A DNA stretch of 64,000 bases from Pyrofollis japonicus (GCF_033097485.1 NZ_AP028634.1:620001-684000), one strand, 5' to 3'; positions 50,735-60,324 are shown, counted from the first letter of the stretch. Notes: generated by a model not told the origin, from the sequence alone. Made by a program: numbers and translations.

Positions 50735-53170
50735 TTGGTACTTGTGGCTAGGCTTAGGGACGACTTCGAGGAAGTCGCCAGGGTTTTCCGCCTACTCTCG
50801 AACCCTGGCAACATCGAGTTACTGGCCGTGCTCTCCAGCGGCGAGTTCAACCCGAGGGAGCTGGCCCGGCTTCTCGGCCGAGACGAGACCGATGTCTCTA
50901 GGAGGCTTCGCCGCCTCGAACGCATGGGGCTTGTCTCTGCAGAGTGGCGCCGCGTCTCAGGGCGAAACATCAGAGTCTACAAGCTACGCGGTAGCCGCCT
51001 ATGCCTAAGGATAAGCAAGAAAGGAGTAGGTATCGAGAGCGGCGGAGAAGGCGTAGACCCTGCTGCCCTCGCGAGGCGCCTAGGCCCGGTCCTTGCTCCT
51101 CCACGTAGCTCCTCGTGGTTCGTGGGCAGGGAGAAGGAGCTAGCAGTCCTTGAGTCGAGCCCGCCCGGGCTCCTGGTTGTTGTTGGGCTACCGGGCTCCG
51201 GCAAGACCTCGCTGCTAGCAACCCATGCTTCTAAGCTGAAGAGCCCAGTGGCATGGTACACGGTGACAGGCTACGAGTCTCTCACACAGCTACTGTGGAG
51301 AATCTCGCTGTTCGCGGCGTCGCTCGGCGATACCAGCCTCTATGAGAGGCTCGGAGCCGGAGACATCGGCGTAGGTGAGGCGGCTAGGCTGCTCGCAGAC
51401 ATACTTGACAAGTACGGCGCGGTGCTCGTCCTCGACGACTTCCACAGGGTGAGCGATAAGCACATAGCAATGCTCGTAGCCGAGGCCGCGCCAATGCTCA
51501 CCGAGGCCAGGATAATAGTTGCTTCGAGGAGGAAGCCTACCAGCCTCCTAGCCGAGGTCCCCGGCGCCCAGGTACTGAGCCTGGGCGGCCTTTCCCCGAG
51601 GGAGGCAAGGGAGCTTCTAGCGAGGCTTGGCGTGGAGCTCGATGCGCCGAGGCTCAGCATGCTCTACGCGGCTACGCAGGGCTACCCGCTCCTACTGAAA
51701 CTCTTCGCGGAGCTAGCTGCGTCCAAGGGCGTCGATGAGGCTCTAAGACTGCTCCATGAGAGGAGGCTGGGCACACAGTTCTGGGACAGCATTGTGGCGG
51801 GGCTAAGCGCGTCGGAGAGACAGGTTCTGGAGCTGCTTGTCGACCTAGAGATACCTGTGCCCGCCGAACTGGTAGCGGATACGTGTAGCTGTAAGGCGCC
51901 AGTGGCTGCCCTCTACCGTCTCCTAGACCTTGGCCTCGTGACGGAGGCTGGTGGGGGCTACGTTGTCCGCGACATAGTGTTAAGGACTAGGCCGAGGAGA
52001 CCCAGGCTCAGCAGCCTATTAGGCGCTGGTGAGTGGTTTGTGAAGAGGCCCAGGCCCGACCACATTGTTGCAGCGCTGCACCTCTTCCGCAGAGCAGGCG
52101 ACGAGAGGAAGATTGTGAGGACGATTAGGACACGTATAGCCCGTATAGGGCATGAGATGGCCCTTGTGAGGGATACTTATGGCCGGGAGCTGGAGGAGGC
52201 GTTGGAGAGTACTAGGAGCGACTATGCCCGTGCCTACCTCTTGGCCGAGCTTGCTCTCGTCGCGAGAGAGCGGGGAGACTACGATGGCTCATTAGAGCTG
52301 CTTAGGAAGGCGTGGATGCTTACCCGCATGTATAGGGATAGTTGTCTACTGCTCAACATCGTCGGCCACCTCCTATGGCATTATCCCTTGAAGCTGGGCG
52401 GCGGAGAAGCCGAGGAATTGCTGAGAGAGGCTGAAAAGATTCTCGGGAATTCACGTGAAGACCCATGCCTCCTCGGGGCCATGGACGTCTACTACTCCAA
52501 CCTTGCAAGGTACTACGCCATGAGGGGAGAGGTCGGGGAAGCGCTTAGCGCTATCCGGCTAGGCCTCTCTGTCGCCGAGAAGAGGGGCAACCCCAGGGAA
52601 GTAGCGTTCTCTAGGGCTCAGCTCGCCCTCGTGCTCGGGATGATGGGGAGGCTCGAAGAGGCCATAGCTGAGGCCGAGGAGGCTCTCGGAAGGCTCCTCC
52701 TAGACGCTCCGGAGCCGCTGCTTGCCAGGGTAAAGTGGATACTTGCCGAGCTCTACCTGCGGGCAGGGAACATTCATGGAGCCTACCGCTACGCGTACGA
52801 GGCGAGAGAGGCCTTCATGAAGCAGGGCCACTACTCTTCAGCTACCTCAACGATGGCTGTAGAGGTTCTCTCACTGATAAAAATGGGGTCCTATAGCACA
52901 GCGTACAGGGTGGCAAAGGAGCTCAAGAGCATTGTTGAGGAGAAAATAGGTTCCTGGAACGGATCAGAGCTAGACGGGCTCGCCGTTGCTGCCGCCTACC
53001 AGCTCGCTGGCAGAGATGCAAGAAGATTCGCAGAAGAACTCATAGAGGCTCGGCGTAAGAGGGCGGTAGCGGTTTCGCCTATTGATGCAGCACCCTATAT
53101 TGAGGCTCTCCGCGCCGCTGGCCTAGACAGCGTGGCCGATAGGCTCGCGGAGCTGGCCAAGCAACTATAG
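50735..53170 (+). CDS. STAND-type ATPase regulator with N-terminal winged helix and TPR-like C-terminus
   Basis: This 811-residue protein has an ArsR-like winged helix (about 10-85: RVFRLLSNPGNIELLAVLSSGEFNPRELARLLGRDE, shown by its helix-turn-helix). Next is a NACHT/AAA core with Walker A VVGLPGSGKTSLL (about 150-160) and Walker B AVLVLDDFHR (about 228-238), then GxP-type and winged-helix segments. A long helical region with paired helices (AYLLAELALVARERGDYDGSLELLRKAW) looks like TPR repeats. The order resembles MalT-like regulators but with the DNA-binding domain at the front. It may control the adjacent ABC exporter. Similar STAND proteins also act in defence. Confidence 0.75.
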   Translation: MVLVARLRDDFEEVARVFRLLSNPGNIELLAVLSSGEFNPRELARLLGRDETDVSRRLRRLERMGLVSAEWRRVSGRNIRVYKLRGSRLCLRISKKGVGIESGGEGVDPAALARRLGPVLAPPRSSSWFVGREKELAVLESSPPGLLVVVGLPGSGKTSLLATHASKLKSPVAWYTVTGYESLTQLLWRISLFAASLGDTSLYERLGAGDIGVGEAARLLADILDKYGAVLVLDDFHRVSDKHIAMLVAEAAPMLTEARIIVASRRKPTSLLAEVPGAQVLSLGGLSPREARELLARLGVELDAPRLSMLYAATQGYPLLLKLFAELAASKGVDEALRLLHERRLGTQFWDSIVAGLSASERQVLELLVDLEIPVPAELVADTCSCKAPVAALYRLLDLGLVTEAGGGYVVRDIVLRTRPRRPRLSSLLGAGEWFVKRPRPDHIVAALHLFRRAGDERKIVRTIRTRIARIGHEMALVRDTYGRELEEALESTRSDYARAYLLAELALVARERGDYDGSLELLRKAWMLTRMYRDSCLLLNIVGHLLWHYPLKLGGGEAEELLREAEKILGNSREDPCLLGAMDVYYSNLARYYAMRGEVGEALSAIRLGLSVAEKRGNPREVAFSRAQLALVLGMMGRLEEAIAEAEEALGRLLLDAPEPLLARVKWILAELYLRAGNIHGAYRYAYEAREAFMKQGHYSSATSTMAVEVLSLIKMGSYSTAYRVAKELKSIVEEKIGSWNGSELDGLAVAAAYQLAGRDARRFAEELIEARRKRAVAVSPIDAAPYIEALRAAGLDSVADRLAELAKQL

Positions 53171-53177
53171 CAAGTAT

Positions 53178-53330
53178 TCATGATACTAGCATCATGTAGT
53201 ACTGGCGCTCAGCCCAGAGCACCTTCTCAATAGTCTTCCTCGGGAGCCCAGTAACCTCCTCGATAAAGTCTACTAGCTCGCTAGGTATCTCTATCTCTGA
53301 GCCGCTCTCGCCACTCCTACTCAACGTCAA
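53178..53330 (-). CDS. Small protein, unknown
   Basis: The protein has 50 residues from TTG 53330, overlapping the stop of the upstream PRC-barrel gene by 14 bases; a frame to 53366 is also open. The sequence IPSELVDFIEEVTGLPRKTIEKVLWAERQYYMML is helical with a DNA- or protein-binding look. The overlap suggests co-translation with the zinc-ribbon protein. No family is recognised. Confidence 0.45.
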   Translation of the reverse strand: MTLSRSGESGSEIEIPSELVDFIEEVTGLPRKTIEKVLWAERQYYMMLVS

Positions 53331-53889
53331 CGTACCTCCTGCAGTTATAGCAGTACCACTTCCCATACTCCTCTATGTATGACAGTGGTAGACCGCAGCT
53401 AGGGCAACGGGGCACCTTTGCCTCAACCTCGGCGGGTATCTTGACGTACTTCTTGCACCGTGGACAATACCATTGCTTCTTCCGCGGCTCGTAGATCAGT
53501 GCGGAGCCACAGCTAGGGCATCTAGGAATAACATGCTTCTCGGCTCCTGATTGCACCCTTGGGCTGTTCAGTGCCTCAGCGTGTGCAGTGACAGTGCTTG
53601 GCTCTGCGGAGACGGCTGTGCTGATTCCCGGGGCGCTGGCCTGCTGCTCTATCGCTTCAGCCTCATAGCCTTCTCTCAACAATATAATGTCCCCCACGGA
53701 GTGTATGGATTTTACCGGTATAGCCATGTTCTCGGAGCCCTTCGAGACAACTAGGTATAGTTGGAGGTCTCCTTCCTCCTTGCTCATCAAGCCTATATCG
53801 GTTACTGTGCCTATGTATCTCGCGTCCAGATCGTAGACTTTGAGCCCGACGAGCTTCAAGTACTTGGAGCTAGGCACGCGGACTAACAC
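53317..53889 (-). CDS. PRC-barrel protein with two zinc ribbons
   Basis: This 190-residue protein has an N-terminal PRC-barrel (KYLKLVGLKVYDLDARYIGTVTDI, then LYLVVSKGSENMAIPV) for about 75 residues and a linker of about 45. Two similar zinc ribbons follow: CPSCGSALIYEPRKKQWYCPRC and CPSCGLPLSYIEEYGKWYCYNC. PRC-barrels bind RNA or act in cell division (CdpB type) in archaea. The two ribbons suggest nucleic-acid or protein contact. It lies between the STAND regulator and the surface protease gene on the minus strand. Confidence 0.75.
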   Translation of the reverse strand: MLVRVPSSKYLKLVGLKVYDLDARYIGTVTDIGLMSKEEGDLQLYLVVSKGSENMAIPVKSIHSVGDIILLREGYEAEAIEQQASAPGISTAVSAEPSTVTAHAEALNSPRVQSGAEKHVIPRCPSCGSALIYEPRKKQWYCPRCKKYVKIPAEVEAKVPRCPSCGLPLSYIEEYGKWYCYNCRRYVDVE

Positions 53890-53935
53890 CTCCTATTCTT
53901 CTCCATGCGCTGCTTTGGGTGATACGGGAAAGAAC

Positions 53936-56900
53936 CTAGGCTGGCGGAGGCGGTGGAGGAGCTGGCGGCGCTGCCTCCTTCCTACGGATAGCTATGTACG
54001 CTATTGCGGCAGCCAGTGCTATGGCTGGGAGCACGTAGTAGGTTTTCCCGCTGCTCCTCCTTGCCGGTGATGCGGGGCTTGTGCTCGGAGTAATCGTTTC
54101 CGTGCTCTGTGTTGAAGCCTCCTCGGTTGTTGATTGCGATTCGCTTGTTCTGCTTGTCTCCTTGCCGGTGGCTGTGCTCTGCGTGGTTATGGGTATTGGC
54201 AGTGTGAGGCTCATGTCGCCGTGAGTGCTTGTCCTAGTAGTTGTTTCTCGACCTGCGGTGCTTGTTTGTTGGCTGCTGGTTGTCGGCGAGGCTGTTGTGC
54301 CTGTTTGTGTGGTGTGGGTGGTCGTTGTCTGTGTATGCGTGGTTGTATGTGTGGTGGTTGTCGGTTCCTGGCTCGTGGTCGTCGTGCTCGTTGGGGATGC
54401 TGTACTGGTTGTTGCGGTCTCCGTGCTTGTCGTGGTCGTGGTTGTCTCCTCGCCTTCGCTGCTTTGTTGTAGTTTTGAAACCCTTACTGTGACCTGGCTA
54501 GTCTTGCCCGGCTTCACGGAGGCGCTTGTGAGCCCTACTTCGCCGCTGGGGGTCACTGCTAGTACCTCGTACGTGGTGGCAGGGATGTTTCTCAGCTCGA
54601 ATGAGCCCTTGTCGTCCGTTACCGTGGTGTAGACCTTGCTCTGCCTCGGCACGGAGACGGTCACAGTAGCGTCTGGTACTCCTTGGCCATTCTCGTCCAC
54701 GACTCTTCCGCGCAGAGAGCCCTTTGTCTCAACATAGTTCGTTACACTGTGAAGCTCTACCCGTAGGCCCTTGCCCTGGAACGCCACGTACGCCACCTCT
54801 AGCCTGCCATCACCGTCCATGTCGAGGGCTAGGGGGATCTTGGCAGTGCTCCCTGTGAACAAGTGGTCTAGGCGCAGCTCGAGCCTAGGCCTATCAACGA
54901 AGCTGAACACCCTCATATTGAGGTCGTCGAGGACTCCTTCCTCGTCCAGTACGCCGAGCATGAATATTGCCTCGTTGACTCCGTCGCCGTCTAGGTCGAA
55001 GACGCTGACAGACTGCACAGTGTCGCAAATACTTGCCGGGAACTGTATTGTAGCGTACTCGCCGTACCGTGCGCGGCCAACGTCTATGGTGAAGATTGTT
55101 GCGCTGCACTCCTGGCTACTAGCCGCTATGAGTTCTGGCGCGCCGTCGCCGGTCACGTCGCCTGCATCGAGGTCGTTAGAGCTATAGGGTATGTGCATCA
55201 CGGTGTCTAGCTTGTTGCCCCTATACCGGTATACGTACACAGTGTCCATGTCTGGCAACGGGCTAAGCTCTGTATCGTAGTGGTTGACTCCCACGGCTAG
55301 GTATAGGCGGCCACTAGCATTTACAACAGCTACCCCGCTTATCGAGGTAAGTACTCCTTCCTGCCCGCTCGACACCTTAAACTTGCCTACGAGGTTGAAC
55401 GTGACCGCATCGACCACGTAGATGGCGCCATAGACGTCGGTAAGGTAGCCCTCGTTGTCTACCTCGTAACGAGTACCAGCCACGACAAGCTCTGCGTGGC
55501 CATCCCCGTCGAGGTCTGCCACTGCTAGCCCCGAGACCTCGAAGAAACCTATGCTACCAGTCACAACGACCTTGCCTGTCGAGGGGTTTATGCGGAAGAC
55601 GTGGGTCTCGGGTATGCCGTCGCTACCCAAGTAGAGCTGGTCGGCTACATAGACGTCCTCAACGCCGTCCCGGTCAGCGTCGTAGCTGGTGGCAAGCACA
55701 GGGAGAAGGAAGTCCTCTGGATTCTCAGCCTTCTCGACAACCTTGTCGACCAGCTTCACGAGCCTCCCGTCGCGTAGCCCGACAGCCACATAGGAGGCCA
55801 CCATTACGGAGCCGTCAGCATCCTGGCCCTCTGCTGCAAGCACTGCTACTAGCTCGTCCCCGGGCCTCTTATCGATGTTCAGCCTGCCGAGGGCGGAGAC
55901 CAGGGAAGCCCCCTCGCCAGCCGCGGCAGCATTGCTCGTCTCTACGTCTCCGCTCACCGAGGGGTTCTCGGATATCTCTGGCTCAATGTTCACAGCCACA
56001 GCGAGTGCCTTGGACCATCCCGTCTCCGAGCCGAATGAGGTGAGCCTATTGTACGCCTCCACGAGGTTCTTCCGGGGATAGAATATTGCTACCCCGTTGC
56101 TCTCAGCCTTGCCTGGGCCAGCATAGTTTGCAATCCTAGCCTCCACAAGCTTATCAGCCAGCGCCACCGCTGCTCCGCTGAGCCCGTGCTTGGCAGCCTC
56201 TCTCACCAACTGGACATAGTCGACAGTCACGCCCCCCGTGTCCTCCAGGGCGCCGTACTCGTCGATGCGGCTCCTCACCGCCTGCATTACGCTAGGATGC
56301 TGAAGGGTGAAGGCCGCCAAGGACTTCACGCCTTCAACGATGTCTCGGCGGCTCAGCTCCCTCATGTCGAAGGCAGAGAGAGTGGTATCCATCATGCCCC
56401 GCGACTCGTAGAACTCCCCATAAGCCTTGACGAGGCCAGCGAGCAGCTCCCTTGGAGAAATACTCGGGTTAGAGACGAGGATCTCGAGCATAGAGTCCAA
56501 GGGCCACCCGTAGCCCGGCTCAAGCTCCTCCGAAGCAACAACGTAGTCAGTGAGGCCAGCGACACTGCTAAGAGTCTCAAGAGTCGCCATGAGGCAGGCA
56601 TCGAAGCCAACTATGTCGAACCTTATCCCCTCAGCCCCCAGCTGCTCGAGAACACTCCTCAGCTCGTCAAGCGTAAGGCCATCGCCGCCACTAGAATCGT
56701 CGTATGCCACCCCGAACCCGCTGCCATGGTTCCAGAGGACCAGCATATAGTGCTCAGCAGGAAACATCTCCACAGCATACTCTACGAAGGCGCGAAGAGT
56801 AGAAGGGTCACCCATATCAACTTCTCCGAGATCCTTGAGCAGCTTAGACCCTATACCAGGCCCCGGGTGCCGCGCCGCAAGGTAGATACGAGTACCACTC

Positions 56901-57187
56901 CAATCACCATAAGCCTCAATACCCGGTATGTAGGCAGCCGCCTGGGCCTCATAGTTCTTCGGCGAGCGGTCAAGGATAAAGACTACCTTGATGTCCTGTG
57001 TCGAGCCAATCTTCTCCAACTCCTCTACGTCGAGAAAAGCATTCGGCTCCAAATTATTATCGGCATCAATGTAGACGAGGATAGTCCACTTAGCCTTATG
57101 AGTCTCCGCGAACACTGGGACAGAGAAAACAATTCCGGCAACAAGTACAGCGAAGACAAGTACGGCTAACAAAACCCTTCCAGACAT
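53936..57187 (-). CDS. Clostripain-family (C11) surface protease with FG-GAP and Thr-rich stalk
   Basis: The protein has 1083 residues. A signal peptide (VLLAVLVFAVLVAGIVFSVPVFA) precedes a C11 caspase-fold domain with His154 in LWNHGSGFG and Cys198 in GFDACLMATLE. About residues 460-850 hold Asp-rich FG-GAP-like loops (DADRDGVEDVYVA, DLDGDGHAELVV, DVTGDGAPELIA, DMDGDGRLEVAY). A carboxypeptidase-regulatory-like domain follows (GVPDATVTVSVPRQSK), then a very long Ser/Thr stalk and a C-terminal membrane helix. It is a cell-surface cysteine peptidase. The stalk and FG-GAP parts resemble the 47240-48853 protein. The two may share a role in peptide use or surface processing. Confidence 0.82.
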   Translation of the reverse strand: MSGRVLLAVLVFAVLVAGIVFSVPVFAETHKAKWTILVYIDADNNLEPNAFLDVEELEKIGSTQDIKVVFILDRSPKNYEAQAAAYIPGIEAYGDWSGTRIYLAARHPGPGIGSKLLKDLGEVDMGDPSTLRAFVEYAVEMFPAEHYMLVLWNHGSGFGVAYDDSSGGDGLTLDELRSVLEQLGAEGIRFDIVGFDACLMATLETLSSVAGLTDYVVASEELEPGYGWPLDSMLEILVSNPSISPRELLAGLVKAYGEFYESRGMMDTTLSAFDMRELSRRDIVEGVKSLAAFTLQHPSVMQAVRSRIDEYGALEDTGGVTVDYVQLVREAAKHGLSGAAVALADKLVEARIANYAGPGKAESNGVAIFYPRKNLVEAYNRLTSFGSETGWSKALAVAVNIEPEISENPSVSGDVETSNAAAAGEGASLVSALGRLNIDKRPGDELVAVLAAEGQDADGSVMVASYVAVGLRDGRLVKLVDKVVEKAENPEDFLLPVLATSYDADRDGVEDVYVADQLYLGSDGIPETHVFRINPSTGKVVVTGSIGFFEVSGLAVADLDGDGHAELVVAGTRYEVDNEGYLTDVYGAIYVVDAVTFNLVGKFKVSSGQEGVLTSISGVAVVNASGRLYLAVGVNHYDTELSPLPDMDTVYVYRYRGNKLDTVMHIPYSSNDLDAGDVTGDGAPELIAASSQECSATIFTIDVGRARYGEYATIQFPASICDTVQSVSVFDLDGDGVNEAIFMLGVLDEEGVLDDLNMRVFSFVDRPRLELRLDHLFTGSTAKIPLALDMDGDGRLEVAYVAFQGKGLRVELHSVTNYVETKGSLRGRVVDENGQGVPDATVTVSVPRQSKVYTTVTDDKGSFELRNIPATTYEVLAVTPSGEVGLTSASVKPGKTSQVTVRVSKLQQSSEGEETTTTTTSTETATTSTASPTSTTTTSQEPTTTTHTTTHTQTTTTHTTQTGTTASPTTSSQQTSTAGRETTTRTSTHGDMSLTLPIPITTQSTATGKETSRTSESQSTTEEASTQSTETITPSTSPASPARRSSGKTYYVLPAIALAAAIAYIAIRRKEAAPPAPPPPPPA

Positions 57188-57496
57188 ATCATATCAGACC
57201 AATAATAGAGGGGAAATCTAGCAATGGTTAATACTGGGTTTGATCACTGCTTTTCAGAGCTACCCCCTACCCCAAGACACCTAGGATTAAGCAAGCTATA
57301 CTACTTGCCTCGATAATAGCGCTGAGAGCCTAGGATATCAGCTTGGAGATTAGCCCCTTGCTATCGTCAGCGAAATAGTAACTGGCGCCACTTGTACTAG
57401 GCGCGAATAATGCCTGCTATTTTAGAGGCCAAGGATCCCGCATCAACGTCGGCCATCTTTCTAGCTTAAAAGCTTCAGCTATAGAAATAATACCAA
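57188..57496. other. Intergenic with likely HEPN promoter
   Basis: No gene is seen. An AT-rich inverted segment AGCTTAAAAGCT near 57463-57475 lies about 25-30 bases before the GTG at 57497 and could be its TATA box with a leaderless start. The rest has no motif that I can support. Confidence 0.35.
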
Positions 57497-58033
57497 GTGG
57501 TGGTTTCGACTTTGGCTCTATCAGAGACCATCCGGCTACCTCGTAGCATTGCTCAACGTCTCCGCCGAGAGGCTGAGAAGCAGGGTATGGGGCTGGAGGA
57601 GTATCTTGTAGAGCTTGTTGCGCAGGGCCTGGATCCGCCGGAAAGGGCGCTTGAGTACATTGAGGCTGCGCGAGAACTCCTAGAACAAGCCTGCGAAGAA
57701 CTGAAAAGAGGAGATGTGAGGCAGGCCGCGGAAAAGGCCTGGGGGGCAGCAGCACTAGCAGTTAAGGCATACGCGGCCTGGAGAGAAGGGAAAAGGCTTA
57801 CGAGCCACGGAGAACTTTGGAGATACACCCTAGTACTGCGCAAAGAGCTAGGAGAATGGGTTAGCAATGCATGGGCACACGCAACGGCAATGCATGTCTG
57901 TTTCTACGAAGGATGGTGCAGCAAGGAGCATGTAGAAGACGCGATAGAGGAAATAGAAAAACTCGTGAAAACAATCGAAGAGAAAATTGAGAAAAACCGC
58001 GCGAAAACTAGCCAAGATAGTTCCTCTGCATAG
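57497..58033 (+). CDS. PaREP1/HEPN protein, paralogue of the 39808 gene
   Basis: The 178-residue protein aligns throughout with the protein at 39808-40311. Shared parts are LPRSIAQRLRREAEKQGMGLEEYLVEL, YIEAARELLEQACEELKRGDVRQAAEKAWGAAALAVKAYA, and HVCFYEGWCSKEHV. It starts at GTG 57497 or 57500. The shared Trp-Gly-Ala-Ala-Ala helix and the Cys-Phe-Tyr-Glu-Gly-Trp-Cys motif mark the family. Whether it acts as a toxin or an RNA-binding protein is unknown. It stands alone between the surface protease and an ABC operon. Confidence 0.75.
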   Translation: MVVSTLALSETIRLPRSIAQRLRREAEKQGMGLEEYLVELVAQGLDPPERALEYIEAARELLEQACEELKRGDVRQAAEKAWGAAALAVKAYAAWREGKRLTSHGELWRYTLVLRKELGEWVSNAWAHATAMHVCFYEGWCSKEHVEDAIEEIEKLVKTIEEKIEKNRAKTSQDSSSA

Positions 58034-58304
58034 ATACCTTAAAGGACTTAAAGGAAAAATATAATTAAAGAAAATCATACTTTCGGAATTGATAATTGAT
58101 TAGAGCAGTACATTGAGTGAAAAACTTTGGATGAGTCGTTGCGCGATCTTGATACTTGAGAATACTTGTATTAATAGTTGAATTGAAGCAAGTGATGCTG
58201 ATAGCAGCAGTATTGAACCATAACTATATAGGTAATTATATCTAGGATATCCACATATGAAGTACACGCTGAGGCTTAGTGAGTAATAGCATGTGGGGGC
58301 AGAC
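58034..58304. other. AT-rich intergenic, possible promoter of the ABC operon
   Basis: No gene is seen. ACTATATAGG (about 58222-58231) on the plus strand is a good TATA candidate, about 75-80 bases before the ATG at 58305. A GTG start at 58293 is also possible. Confidence 0.4.
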
Positions 58305-59477
58305 ATGAATCCATCTTTTCTAGCAATATCAATACTGTTTGCATTCTTTCTACTTGTATTTGCTAGCAATTCTTATGTTGTGATTAGCGATGCAACCACT
58401 GGAAAATATATTCATAGCTTGCTCGTTATAAATAAATATGGATACATTGGTGTATATGTATACTATAGTAAAGATGTGAAGAAATGTAAAAAGATAATAA
58501 ATATAGATAAAAAGAATATAAATATTCTAGAAAAATATAATATTTCAGATCAATTATACAAAGTAATTCAATCTATACTTGATATTAACGTTACAAGCAA
58601 GATAACTTTATACTTGAATGAAAATAGTCTTTGCTACCTATCATTTGAATATAATATATTTAGCAATATAGATAGGGCAGTAATAACGGGGATAATAAAT
58701 AATGACGGGAAATGTCTAGATAATATAAGCTTCTACGATATTTTGGAAATGGATCCAGTTATTTCTATTTTAAGAAAAATTGGGCCGGTCGGCATATATG
58801 TGAACTATAGTTCAAATAGCTATATGGGCAGTTGTATTTCTGAGATAGCTGGAAAGATGTTCTATCTTCCGGGTAATGTGTCTCTTTTAAAGAAAGTGTG
58901 TGCTTATTATCTGCCCTCTAGCCTGGGTCTTCCCCGCGTAGTCGTTACAACTACGGGTAGTCTCTTAGGTTTCAAAACTCTGGGTGAGAGGTTTACTCTT
59001 CGTGTGCTTGTAGCGAATAGTAGCGTATCTAGTAATAGTGATAGTCTTGGTAGTATGCTTTCATTGCCGTTGATGATAATTATTAAGGCACCTTATATGA
59101 GGCCCTTGAAGGCTCTTATTGTTTCAAACACTAGTAGGCCGAAGCATATTGAACTAAATTACACAAATGAGACCGGGTTTGTTAAGATAGTGTTCGATAA
59201 GTGTAATTGTTCTGCTTATGAGCTCTTTTTGACTTTTCAGACTGTGAAGAGCGGTAATTACACGATAGATGTTGATGAGAAGGTCTTTACCAATAAAGGG
59301 GTTGTAACTATTGGCCAGTATGCTTGGTTCATTTATCCGCATAAATGTGGTGTTATAGAGGTAGAGGCTCCTCCGGTGTCTAGGTACGATTCTTCTAGCT
59401 ATTTGCATTTTCTTATTTTTAGTTTAATCATTTTATTTATCTTAGCAATATACCTTGTACTATATATGAGGAGGTAG
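58305..59477 (+). CDS. Exported membrane-anchored protein of an ABC operon
   Basis: The protein has about 390 residues from ATG 58305 (GTG 58293 alternative). A signal segment (LAISILFAFFLLVFA) is followed by a large extracellular part rich in Asn, Ile, Ser and Tyr with many NxS/T sites, and a C-terminal helix (FLIFSLIILFILAIYLVLYM) ending in RR. The first half is clearly AT-rich compared with its neighbours. The ATPase and permease genes follow within a few bases, so the protein is probably part of that transporter, perhaps as an extracytoplasmic subunit. No family is recognised. Confidence 0.65.
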   Translation: MNPSFLAISILFAFFLLVFASNSYVVISDATTGKYIHSLLVINKYGYIGVYVYYSKDVKKCKKIINIDKKNINILEKYNISDQLYKVIQSILDINVTSKITLYLNENSLCYLSFEYNIFSNIDRAVITGIINNDGKCLDNISFYDILEMDPVISILRKIGPVGIYVNYSSNSYMGSCISEIAGKMFYLPGNVSLLKKVCAYYLPSSLGLPRVVVTTTGSLLGFKTLGERFTLRVLVANSSVSSNSDSLGSMLSLPLMIIIKAPYMRPLKALIVSNTSRPKHIELNYTNETGFVKIVFDKCNCSAYELFLTFQTVKSGNYTIDVDEKVFTNKGVVTIGQYAWFIYPHKCGVIEVEAPPVSRYDSSSYLHFLIFSLIILFILAIYLVLYMRR

Positions 59478-59482
59478 ACGAT

Positions 59483-60313
59483 ATGCTTCGCCTACAAGGT
59501 GTCGTGAAGAAGTATAGCGGCAAAGTAGTTCTGGGCGATGTAAGCCTTGCTCTGAGCAGGGGTGTTGTACTCCTTGTTGGGCCGAATGGTAGTGGTAAGT
59601 CTACTCTTCTCCGGGTAGTTGCTGGCCTGCTTGTTCCCGATAAGGGGGAGGCCTCGTGTGGGTCACGCAAAGTGTACGTGCCGGAGACCGTGCCTAGGCG
59701 AAGCTTTGTCAACGCTTTCGACCTCTGCGAGGTCATCGGGGATTGTGATCATGAATTCTTGGCTAAGTTGGCTAAAGAGCTTGGGGTCTACGAGATTCTA
59801 AGGAAGAGTTTTAGAAGATGCTCCATGGGTGAGGCTAGGAAGCTCTTCATCTCCTCAGTACTAGCTGCCGCTTGGAGGGATAGGATCGGCTGTATTCTCG
59901 TGGATGAGCCCTTTGCTAATCTTGACTCTTTTTCTCGCAGGAAACTCTGGGGGATTCTCCTAGAGTATCGCGAGGAGAAGGGAGTCAGCGTAATGATGCT
60001 TGCCAGCCACGTCGTTGACGGGTACATGGTGCAAGAAGCTACTCATGTTGCCGCCCTACGAGATGGACACCTCTACATGAAACCGGTGGATGAGCTTAGG
60101 CATGAGGTTGAAAGGTATAGGTTCTACCTGGGGCCTAGCAGCATGTGTAGCAGGATAGCGGACAGAGGCACCGCAGCCATACATGTAGGTGATTATTGCC
60201 TTATTGTAAGCGAGGAGAAGCTAGGCGAGAATCAACGTGTCCATGGTGTTGATTTATTCTCGAACACGGATGCATTGTACGCGTACATAACTAGTATAAG
60301 TGCTACCAATTAG
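59483..60313 (+). CDS. ABC transporter ATPase, divergent signature
   Basis: This 276-residue protein has Walker A GPNGSGKSTLLR, a signature-like RCSMGEARKLFISSVL (Cys-Ser-Met-Gly in place of Leu-Ser-Gly-Gly), Walker B CILVDEPFANLDSFSRRKL and an LASHVVDG H-loop. A C-terminal part of about 75 residues is not typical. It lies five bases after the exported protein gene and 11 before the permease, forming a three-gene unit. Confidence 0.8.
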   Translation: MLRLQGVVKKYSGKVVLGDVSLALSRGVVLLVGPNGSGKSTLLRVVAGLLVPDKGEASCGSRKVYVPETVPRRSFVNAFDLCEVIGDCDHEFLAKLAKELGVYEILRKSFRRCSMGEARKLFISSVLAAAWRDRIGCILVDEPFANLDSFSRRKLWGILLEYREEKGVSVMMLASHVVDGYMVQEATHVAALRDGHLYMKPVDELRHEVERYRFYLGPSSMCSRIADRGTAAIHVGDYCLIVSEEKLGENQRVHGVDLFSNTDALYAYITSISATN

Positions 60314-60324
60314 GTGGCGGCTCC

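Noticed and set aside
54134-54632. Cys/Val-rich plus-strand frames within the clostripain gene
   Set aside because: They are antisense to the Ser/Thr stalk and result from its repetitive codons.
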